This document shows, piece by piece, positions 1 to 4,701 of a DNA stretch of 5,904 bases (position 1 is the stretch's first letter; every line of letters starts with the position of its first letter). Below the pieces are notes generated by a model. It was not told where the DNA came from, made no database searches, and worked only from the letters and a program-made list of their open reading frames with translations. Origin of the DNA: Treponema sp. (GTDB lineage Bacteria > Spirochaetota > Spirochaetia > Treponematales > Breznakiellaceae); contig WQRT01000178.1 of NCBI GenBank assembly GCA_009786625.1, positions 1 through 5,904 on the forward strand, read 5' to 3'. The position numbers were made by a program, and so were the translations under genes.

Positions 1-13
1 GGGGGGGGGGGGG
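1..13. other. Poly-G run at window edge, probable sequencing or assembly artefact
   Basis: The window opens with 13 consecutive G directly before A+T-rich sequence. Such runs at a contig edge are typical of two-colour sequencing chemistry, where absence of signal is read as G. A real G tract cannot be excluded. Read on the minus strand it would add a run of prolines to the gene starting at 58, so that peptide should not be trusted past about codon 15. Confidence 0.6.
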
Positions 14-58
14 TAAGAAAAGAACATCGAAAATAGCTAAAATACCGCTGTATTTCAT
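1..58 (-). CDS. 5' end of an unidentified gene running off the window
   Basis: A minus-strand ATG at 58-56 opens a frame without stop to the window edge: MKYSGILAIFDVLFLP, then prolines from the suspect poly-G. A G-rich ribosome-binding site, AAGGGGG (70-64), lies 5 nt before the ATG, and a strong promoter-like pair lies further upstream (113-85). A Lys after the Met followed by a hydrophobic stretch would suit the start of a signal peptide or membrane segment, but an Asp interrupts it and too little is left to name the protein. The call rests on the promoter, RBS and start in correct order and spacing, not on homology. The frame could also be chance in A+T-rich DNA. Confidence 0.45.
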   Translation of the reverse strand, partial: MKYSGILAIFDVLFLPPPP

Positions 59-84
59 AAATACCCCCTTGTTTATTTATAGAT

Positions 85-113
85 AATATATCATCTTACA
101 GGGTTTTTATCAA
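85..113 (-). promoter_or_regulatory. Sigma70-type promoter for the gene starting at 58
   Basis: On the minus strand a -35 box TTGATA (113-108) is followed after exactly 17 nt by a -10 box TATATT (90-85). Expected transcription start is near 78, giving a leader of about 20 nt with the RBS at 70-64 and the ATG at 58. The match to the bacterial housekeeping consensus (TTGACA-N17-TATAAT) is good in both boxes, but it is a sequence match only. Confidence 0.55.
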
Positions 114-151
114 GGTATTCTAGAAACATAGATTTTATATCAATACTATTT

Positions 152-235
152 CACCACATACCCCGTAACTTGCAAGTCAACATCCGCTAATAAAGCATCA
201 AACAACAATACAAACATGGCAAGCTAGGAGGCTGG
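152..235 (+). repeat. Left outer arm of a long-range inverted repeat enclosing the repeat cluster
   Basis: The first 64 positions (152-215) match the reverse complement of 932-869 without gaps at 51 of 64 positions. The match then runs on into the shared terminal motif CATGGCAAGC of the palindromic repeat family. The part from 152 to about 203 lies outside the ~204 nt repeat proper: it is absent next to copy D and occurs only at the two ends of this cluster, in opposite orientation. The segment 114-151 before it is A+T-rich and shows nothing I can name. Confidence 0.75.
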
Positions 236-364
236 GGGCTGGCAAAACCTATGCGGTTTTATAACTATGCAATCACGGTAAGCTAAGGGGGTTCGGGATC
301 GAAAAATATTTGCAAGAACCCGCCTCCGAGCCATGACCGCTAAAATTATTAAATTATTATTTAT
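204..364 (+). repeat. Copy A of the palindromic repeat, truncated and rearranged
   Basis: Two pieces make up this copy. A terminal arm (204-254) matches the start of copy B (365-415) at 49 of 51 positions, 161 bp apart. It continues with CCTATGCGGTTTTAT (248-262), which recurs at 1555-1569 beside copy D. A second, degraded terminal motif, CACGGTAAGC (274-283), leads into the inner block GAACCCGCC...GAGCC (316-332), GACCGCTAAAA and an A+T-rich loop. The opposite arm expected after the loop is missing: sequence passes straight into copy B at 365. It appears to be a fusion of two partial copies, the second interrupted by copy B. Read with its GAACC-type arm first, its polarity is plus. Confidence 0.75.
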
Positions 365-571
365 AACAATACAAACATGGCAAGCTAGGGGGTTGGGGGC
401 TGGCAAAACCTATGCTAAGAACCTGCCTGCGAGCCCTGACCACTAAAATTATTTTTATGATCCTTTTTTAAATATTATTTAAAAGATTTTAGTAATCAGG
501 TCTCTCCGGCAGGGAACGGCATAAATGGTTTTGCCAGCCCCCAACCCCCTAGCTTGCCATGCGTGTGTTGT
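365..571 (+). repeat. Copy B of the palindromic repeat, full length (207 nt)
   Basis: A near-complete palindrome. The outer stem 376-410 pairs perfectly with 527-561 (35 of 35), running from CATGGCAAGC to GGCAAAACC. The inner arms are only partly complementary: GAACCTGCC...GAGCCCTGACC on the left (419-441) against the complement of TGCCGGAGAGACCTGA on the right (about 496-517). They close with ACTAAAA / TTTTAGT (442-448 with 487-493) around a 38 nt A+T-rich loop. The left inner arm is the GAACC type and the right the CCGGAGAGA type, so its polarity is opposite to copies C and D. No clear target-site duplication is visible. No transposase or reverse transcriptase lies in the window. Confidence 0.88.
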
Positions 572-640
572 GATTTAGTTAGTAGTATAATTTGACTATG
601 CCTTAGTTTGCTGTAGAATAACAAATATAGTATTAACAAA

Positions 641-668
641 TCCTGCCGGAGAGACCGTGTGCATAAAA
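641..668 (-). repeat. Remnant of the palindromic repeat (CCGGAGAGA-type inner arm only)
   Basis: TCCTGCCGGAGAGACC followed by GTGTGCATAAAA resembles the inner arm of copies C and D (TCCGCCGGAGAGACCTGACCGCATAAA, split here as TCCGCCGGAGAGACC then TGACCGCATAAA). The outer stem before it is missing and copy C begins 12 nt after it. It looks like an older copy cut by the arrival of copy C in its A+T-rich loop. The segment 572-640 before it is A+T-rich and shows no gene. Confidence 0.6.
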
Positions 669-679
669 CTATATAAATA

Positions 680-883
680 ACAACACACGCATGGCAAGCC
701 GGAGGACTGGGGGATCCCAAAATAATTTTTGCAGTTCTCCGCCGGAGAGACCTGACCGCATAAATATTTCTAAGAAATTAATATTTAGTTTACATAGTTT
801 ATGCGGTCAGGGCTCATAAGCGGGTTCCTGCAAATATTTTGGGATCCCTCAGTCCTCCGGCTTGCCATGTATGTATAGTTGTT
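680..883 (-). repeat. Copy C of the palindromic repeat, full length (204 nt), 3' of the antitoxin gene
   Basis: The outer stem 690-724 pairs with 835-869 at 34 of 35 positions (CATGGCAAGCCGG...GGGATCCC). The inner stem 751-764 pairs perfectly with 798-811 (CCTGACCGCATAAA) around a 33 nt loop. Between the stems lie two blocks that do not pair: 735-750 (CCGGAGAGA type) and 812-827 (complement of the GAACCCGC...GAGCC type). Positions 731-883 equal 1622-1774 of copy D at 152 of 153 positions, and 685-709 equal 1576-1600 exactly. In the sense of the neighbouring genes it reads GAACC-type arm, loop, CCGGAGAGA-type arm, and starts about 80 nt after the antitoxin stop. Confidence 0.92.
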
Positions 884-932
884 TGAGGCATCATTGGTGG
901 ATGCTGACTTGCAGGTTGCGGAGGTTGTGGTG
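849..932 (-). repeat. Right outer arm of the long-range inverted repeat enclosing the cluster
   Basis: This is the reverse-complement partner of 152-235, with no gaps and 51 of 64 matches over 932-869, then the shared terminal motif of copy C. The part beyond copy C (884-932) has no counterpart beside copy D. Read on the minus strand it is open in a Pro/Gln-rich frame (PQPPQPASQHPPMMPQTT). This may be a remnant of a gene end, but there is no start and the matching frame at 152 contains a stop. Confidence 0.72.
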
Positions 933-963
933 TGCGACTGTTATAGCTGCCGGATTATCTTTG

Positions 964-1227
964 TCACGCGCCGACTGCGATTTTTTCGCGGATAAGTTCG
1001 TTAATTATTTCTATTTTAGTTTTATGAAATTCTTTTGATTTTAAAAATAAATATTCCGCCGCTTCTTTATCTAATTCATTTATAAGTAAAATGTTATGAG
1101 CAAAACCAGGTTTTACTCCCAGTTCCAGAAGATTTTGACCCGGTTCAAAGTTATTTTCGGTATAATAATTATCTAACTGCTCACATTCCGCGTCAGTCAT
1201 TCCTGTTTTTCTTTCTATGTCGGTCAT
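964..1227 (-). CDS. Putative ribbon-helix-helix antitoxin of a type II toxin-antitoxin pair (BrnA-like arrangement)
   Basis: An 87-residue protein, second gene of a two-gene module. Residues about 46-83 (a strand, then KEAAEYLFLKSKEFHKT and KIEIINELIREKI) have the strand-helix-helix pattern of MetJ/CopG-type DNA-binding antitoxins. The acidic N-terminal half (MTDAECEQLDNYYTENN from residue 10) would be the part that embraces the toxin. Antitoxins of this class usually repress their own operon, which is inference here. The start at 1227 is preferred because its ATG overlaps the toxin stop (ATGA, 1227-1224) and AGAGGA lies about 7 nt upstream. The in-frame ATG at 1200 has AGGA touching it, too close for use. 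It is visibly richer in A+T than the operon to its right, which suggests acquisition. No intrinsic terminator is seen after it; repeat copy C follows. Confidence 0.62.
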   Translation of the reverse strand: MTDIERKTGMTDAECEQLDNYYTENNFEPGQNLLELGVKPGFAHNILLINELDKEAAEYLFLKSKEFHKTKIEIINELIREKIAVGA

Positions 1228-1487
1228 TTATTTTCCTCTTTATTTAATAACGGTAAGTACCGGCTCTGACACGGCATGGTGTGAAAAATATTAACGCCGT
1301 TTTCTCCAAACTCATTAAAAATTACCTCAATCGGATTTGCCTTCGTATCAAACCCTAAAAGTAAGTATACGTTTTGCCGATCACTACATTGACCTAAATA
1401 ACGGCATGTAGAAAAAGCATGACGAATATCCGCTTCACTCAATTTATGTTTAAAAGCTGAATCACGAAAGATGAAATCAGGTTCCAT
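1224..1487 (-). CDS. Putative BrnT-like toxin (RelE-fold RNase-like), first gene of the toxin-antitoxin pair
   Basis: An 87-residue protein of the size and pattern of small BrnT-like toxins. Visible landmarks are Lys-His at 13-14, IRHAF at 21-25, LLLGFD at 42-47, an Asn at 51, IEVIFN at 53-58, FHTM at 68-71, Cys73 and Tyr77. Proteins with this KH / GFD..xN / FH.M.C...Y layout occur as small hypothetical genes just before an RHH-like gene, as here. In BrnTA the toxin likewise comes first and acts as a ribonuclease; activity of this protein is inferred only. The start is ATG 1487, with a weak AAGATGA upstream. A TATGAT box at 1518-1513 could be the -10 of its promoter, but no convincing -35 is seen, and GATTTCTAATC (1515-1505) is a short dyad that might be an operator. 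The module lies between direct repeats C and D. Confidence 0.58.
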   Translation of the reverse strand: MEPDFIFRDSAFKHKLSEADIRHAFSTCRYLGQCSDRQNVYLLLGFDTKANPIEVIFNEFGENGVNIFHTMPCQSRYLPLLNKEENK

Positions 1488-1533
1488 GTATCATCTTACT
1501 ATCAGATTAGAAATCATACAAGTGTAATGAGTT

Positions 1534-1553
1534 AAAAAAAGGCAGCAGCTACC
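1534..1553 (-). terminator. Intrinsic terminator of the galK-surE-TPR-NHL operon
   Basis: On the minus strand GGTAGCTGCTGCC (1553-1541) can form a 5-bp hairpin with a CTG loop (GG/CC, one T-G pair, A-T, G-C), followed at once by seven T (1540-1534). It lies about 240 nt after the last stop codon of the operon, on the far side of repeat copy D. It is the only hairpin-plus-T-tract on this strand between that operon and the toxin gene. The stem is short, so its strength is uncertain. Confidence 0.6.
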
Positions 1554-1774
1554 ACCTATGCGGTTTTATCACTATACACGCATGGCAAGCCGGAGGACTG
1601 AGAGCTGGTGAAACCATTTTTGCAGTTCTCCGCCGGAGAGACCTGACCGCATAAATATTTCTAAGAAATTAATATTTAGTTTACATAGTTTATGCGGTCA
1701 GGGCTCATAGGCGGGTTCCTGCAAATATTTTGGGATCCCTCAGTCCTCCGGCTTGCCATGTATGTATAGTTGTT
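1554..1774 (-). repeat. Copy D of the palindromic repeat, in the 3' untranslated part of the operon
   Basis: The core 1571-1774 is 204 nt, the same length as copy C, from which it differs at one of the last 153 positions (A819 in C, G1710 in D). The flank 1554-1570 (CCTATGCGGTTTTATC) matches copy A at 247-263 and may be left from an older copy. The inner stem 1642-1655 pairs with 1689-1702. The outer stem holds only for the first ~22 bp, because 1601-1615 (GAGCTGGTGAAACC) has been replaced by a sequence resembling the GGGCTGGCAAAACC arms of copies A and B. It begins 18 nt after the stop codon of the NHL gene and ends at the terminator, so it should be transcribed with the operon. Confidence 0.9.
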
Positions 1775-1792
1775 AATTTTTTTATCTTCGCG

Positions 1793-3931
1793 CTACTCTA
1801 GCGGCGGAAAGTACCCGGTATTATCACGCCCGGATCTTTCAAGCAAATACACTTCCGCTTCAAACGGGAGCCATGCCCTGCCGAAGTCTGTCTGCAATCT
1901 TGAATTATACGTAAAACTATAAAGACCTGACGGAGCCTGTGCCGTGCTTCTTATAAGTTCTCTTATGCCGCGCGGACGGTATAGATACATCGCTTGTCCG
2001 CCTGTCTGCCTGCAAAGATAATCGACAGCATCTGTTATCTGACCTGAGCCGATAATAACCGCGTTAAACACAATACCGTTATTCGCAAGATAACACGCCA
2101 TCTCAACAAGGCTGTATTGTTCAAACGCAAGTTCTCCGAGGCTGCCTGAGCCGATATAGACAATAGACCTTCTCGGCGCTCCCGGTAAAAGGTCTGTGGC
2201 TGCAAGGCGGAGGCCGAGATCAAAACGCCAGCGCGGCGTGTTGGAATCGGCGGATCCCCTAACGGCGTTTTCAAGCGAGTTTGAGTGTTGTTCGCGGCGG
2301 GGCTGCGCGGCGGCGCTCACTACAGAAACAATTCTTGAATTATCCATTCCTTGTAACGCGCCGCTTATGTCGCGGGATGCCGCTGTCAGATCGTCGCGTA
2401 ATCTCGCGGTTTCGTTTGATCGTTCAACTAAAAGTGAAATATCAGCTCCTGAATGACGGAAACCTGAGGCGGCGAGGTTCTGCCTGTCAACAGGAATCCC
2501 ACCTTCGGAAAGTAAGAAATTGCTGCTGTCAAGACCTTGAATCGGACGGCGCAGCCTGTCTTCGACAGTCAGCTCAACTGTGATCTGCGGAAAACGATCC
2601 GCGTTTATATTGCGGATTTGCACGAACAATCCTGACGCTATAGTGTCCGATCTTGTCATTACCGATATTTCGCTTGCATCAAAGTTAGATGTAATTATGC
2701 TTCCGTTTTTATCCATGTCGGCGCACGTTATGCGCGTGTTGCCTCTTCCCGAAAGACCGAGTTCACGGATAATCGCAGAGTCTGTGTCAATTTGCAAAAT
2801 TCTGTTTCCATCCGCGATAAGCAGCGTTCCGTCGGACAGAAAGCGGAGGCTTTCAGGGCCTGTTAAATTAACAAGAGCTAAGCGTCCAAGATAATTGCCG
2901 TTTGGATCGAACATATATACCGCTCTTGCCGAGCCGTCCGCGATATAGATTTTTCCTTCTTTAGCCGCGATACCTGCCGGGGATAAAAGACCCGGGAAAA
3001 CAGAGCTTCTTAACCCGAATGAATTTATAAAAACGCCGTCGGGGTCAAATTTACATATACGCCTGTTTCCGTAATCGACAACATACAGATATCCGTCTTC
3101 GTCAACCGTAAGATGCTGAGGGCCGATAAGCTGCCCTGCCCCTAAGCCGCGGGAACCAGCATACGCGAGCCAGTCTCCGTTTTCGCTTAAAATGCTCACT
3201 CTTCCGCCGCGGAACTCCGACAGGTACATCCGCCCGTCAAGGCCGCGCACAAGATCATAAGGCCTGTCAAATCCGTTAAGGGGGCCTCTTTTTCTTTCTC
3301 TGATTATTCCGTTCACGTCGATGCGCAGCATTTCATTGCTGCCGTAGGCGACAACCCACATCGATCCATCGTTATTCGCAAGAACGGATGTCGGCTGACG
3401 GTAAAGAGTTATATCTCCCAGTTTTCCGGGGAAACGTCCCGACTCAACATAACGGACATTATCATCGGCGACAGGAAAAAGAAAACGCCTGTTGGCGACC
3501 GTTTCGATCCTTGAACCCAGAAGTATTCCCGTGCCTGTGTTTCTTCCGTAACCTTCCAGCGCCGCTCTCCACTGCCTGACCGCGATTTCCTCAAAACCTG
3601 AACGATAGTACGCTTTTCCAAGCCAGTCAAGAATCATCGGCTGTCCCGGGCGGAATGAAAGCGCCCGTTCAAACGAAAGGATCGCTTCGTTATATGCAAA
3701 TCTGTTATACGCGTGAACGCCGAGCCTGAACTCATCCGCCGCAGAAAGCGCCGCTGTTCCGGTGCCGCCTGTAACAGGTCCCGGACGTTCAGTACCTTCC
3801 TGCGCGAAAACATTAAAATTGAAGAATAATATTAACCACAAAAGTACACAAATAATTTTAACTGCATGCCGCATAACGGACATATTACAAAGTAAAAGTT
3901 CGTGTGGTTCGCGGTAATTTCTTCCAATCAC
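1793..3931 (-). CDS. Exported TPR - NHL beta-propeller - vWA-like protein, 712 residues
   Basis: The chain opens with a signal peptide: hydrophobic core about 24-40, likely cleavage after Ala43 (VFA/QEG). Two TPRs follow at about 66-130. Six NHL-type blades span about 178-427; typical examples are GYLYVVDYGNRRICKFDPDG at 280-299 and GKIYIADGSARAVYMFDPNG at 326-345. A short beta segment at about 435-482 (VEDRLRRPIQGLDSSNF) resembles the piece that precedes vWA domains in VWFA-related proteins. A vWA-like fold covers about 494-670, but its metal site is degenerate: ISLLVERSNET where DxSxS is expected. It probably acts in the periplasm or at the cell surface as a binding or scaffold protein; ligand unknown. 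The GTG start at 3931 overlaps the upstream stop (GTGA) and has AGGAG 7 nt before it. ATG 3883 and ATG 3874 would give shorter signal peptides but lack an RBS. Confidence 0.85.
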   Translation of the reverse strand: MIGRNYREPHELLLCNMSVMRHAVKIICVLLWLILFFNFNVFAQEGTERPGPVTGGTGTAALSAADEFRLGVHAYNRFAYNEAILSFERALSFRPGQPMILDWLGKAYYRSGFEEIAVRQWRAALEGYGRNTGTGILLGSRIETVANRRFLFPVADDNVRYVESGRFPGKLGDITLYRQPTSVLANNDGSMWVVAYGSNEMLRIDVNGIIRERKRGPLNGFDRPYDLVRGLDGRMYLSEFRGGRVSILSENGDWLAYAGSRGLGAGQLIGPQHLTVDEDGYLYVVDYGNRRICKFDPDGVFINSFGLRSSVFPGLLSPAGIAAKEGKIYIADGSARAVYMFDPNGNYLGRLALVNLTGPESLRFLSDGTLLIADGNRILQIDTDSAIIRELGLSGRGNTRITCADMDKNGSIITSNFDASEISVMTRSDTIASGLFVQIRNINADRFPQITVELTVEDRLRRPIQGLDSSNFLLSEGGIPVDRQNLAASGFRHSGADISLLVERSNETARLRDDLTAASRDISGALQGMDNSRIVSVVSAAAQPRREQHSNSLENAVRGSADSNTPRWRFDLGLRLAATDLLPGAPRRSIVYIGSGSLGELAFEQYSLVEMACYLANNGIVFNAVIIGSGQITDAVDYLCRQTGGQAMYLYRPRGIRELIRSTAQAPSGLYSFTYNSRLQTDFGRAWLPFEAEVYLLERSGRDNTGYFPPLE

Positions 3932-4674
3932 AACGCTTCTCCTGTAACGATCCTGAAGTGCCTTTGTATTTCTTTTTCATCGGGCGCGAGATCGAGAGCG
4001 CGGCGCAGCCATGTCCGGGCTTCTATCAATTCTCCGCTTTTAAAATACGCCCAGCCGAGGGAGTCAAGGTAGGCGGCGTTCTGCGGTTTAAAATCGACGG
4101 CTCTTCTGCATAGACGAAGAGCGCGCATTACATCAATGCCTGAATCCGCCAGAATATAACCCATACTGTTCATCGCGGTCGCGTTTTCGGTATCTATCTC
4201 CAGCGTTTTTTCGTAAAAATCGATCGCGGTCTTGTTCTGTTTCTGCATCCACGCGGCGTAGGCAAGCGTGTTATAAAGAAGCGGCGATTCAAACCCGCTT
4301 GACTGAAGCCTCTTAAGTTCGTACTCCGCCATTTTTTCGCGTTTTGTAATAACATAAATATACGCAAGCGTCATGCGGCACTGGAAAATACGCAGTATAT
4401 CGTTTCCCGATGTCACAACCTGCTCAAGGAATGTAAGAGCTTGTTCGTAATGATTAAGTTTCGTATAACACAACCCAAGATAGTAGGAGAGTTCCATTTT
4501 CTCATCGGTATTTAAATTTGATGTATCGGCGGAAAGAAATTCTTTAAGCGCGTTTTCCCACTTTTTTTGCAGGTAAAACTGCACTCCTTTTAGGAATTTT
4601 TCCTGCAAGTTAAGCCCTGAATCATCCTTTTCGACGCCGCGAGGATCATCCATTCCGCTATGCTTCGATGTCAT
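3928..4674 (-). CDS. Cytoplasmic tetratricopeptide-repeat protein, 248 residues
   Basis: About six consecutive TPR units cover residues 23-234. The clearest are LYNTLAYAAWMQKQNKTAID (133-152), the unit around AMNSMGYILADSGIDVMRAL (167-186), and AYLDSLGWAYFKSGELIEAR (201-220) ending in ALDLAPDE. There is no signal peptide or membrane segment, so it should act inside the cell as a protein-protein scaffold. The partner cannot be told from sequence. The 4-nt overlap with the exported TPR-NHL-vWA gene suggests coupled expression and perhaps a shared process. The ATG at 4674 is supported by GGGAGG 10 nt upstream; the next Met (residue 8) would be too far from it. It follows surE by 27 nt. Confidence 0.85.
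   Translation of the reverse strand: MTSKHSGMDDPRGVEKDDSGLNLQEKFLKGVQFYLQKKWENALKEFLSADTSNLNTDEKMELSYYLGLCYTKLNHYEQALTFLEQVVTSGNDILRIFQCRMTLAYIYVITKREKMAEYELKRLQSSGFESPLLYNTLAYAAWMQKQNKTAIDFYEKTLEIDTENATAMNSMGYILADSGIDVMRALRLCRRAVDFKPQNAAYLDSLGWAYFKSGELIEARTWLRRALDLAPDEKEIQRHFRIVTGEAL
3939..3943 (-). promoter_or_regulatory. Ribosome-binding site deciding the GTG start of the NHL gene
   Basis: AGGAG on the minus strand, 7 nt before GTG 3931 and lying inside the end of the TPR gene. No comparable site precedes the in-frame ATGs at 3883 or 3874. This is why the longer, GTG-started form with a 20-residue leader before the usual signal-peptide start is chosen. Confidence 0.7.
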
Positions 4675-4684
4675 CTTCAGGTTT

Positions 4685-4690
4685 CCTCCC
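4685..4690 (-). promoter_or_regulatory. Strong Shine-Dalgarno of the TPR gene
   Basis: GGGAGG on the minus strand, 10 nt before ATG 4674, in the 27-nt gap after the surE stop. It is the strongest ribosome-binding site in the operon segment seen here, so the TPR protein may be made at a higher rate than SurE, whose own site is weak. Confidence 0.75.
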
Positions 4691-4701
4691 TTAACCTTCC
4701 C

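Noticed and set aside
224..406. Open frame on the minus strand through copies A and B
   Set aside because: It is a translation of the palindromic repeat itself. There is no ribosome-binding site, and the same peptide (NPLACHVC) reappears from other arms of the repeat, as expected of repeat sequence, not of a gene.
496..720. Open frame on the minus strand through copies B and C
   Set aside because: Again repeat sequence read as protein (PSPPACHAC and AKPFMPFPAGET come from repeat arms). No start signals are visible.
365..883. Integron attC sites forming a cassette array with the toxin-antitoxin genes as cargo
   Set aside because: Long imperfect palindromes with polarity placed 3' of genes do recall attC sites, and treponemal integrons are known. 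However, the copies exceed 200 nt, the ends read AACAAC / GTTGTT without a proper RYYYAAC / GTTRRRY pair, and no integrase is present. It remains only an analogy worth testing.
204..883. CRISPR array
   Set aside because: Repeats are ~204 nt, palindromic, in mixed orientation and irregularly spaced. There are no short uniform repeats with unique spacers and no cas genes.
852..960. Pro/Gln-rich minus-strand frame as a pseudogene
   Set aside because: The frame is open for about 30 codons before it enters repeat sequence, but it has no start codon with an RBS, and its mirror copy at 152 contains a stop. It is too weak to annotate as a gene remnant.
1488..1533. Toxin promoter and operator (TATGAT at 1518-1513, dyad GATTTCTAATC)
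   Set aside because: No acceptable -35 box lies at 16-18 nt and the dyad has only 4-bp arms. It is mentioned in the toxin entry but not strong enough for a separate feature.
3388..3630. Short frames on both strands inside the NHL gene
   Set aside because: They are shadows of the 712-residue gene, with no start signals and no recognisable domains. The same holds for the plus-strand frames at 2196-2894, 3904-4113 and 5326-5695 and the minus-strand frame at 2035-2274.
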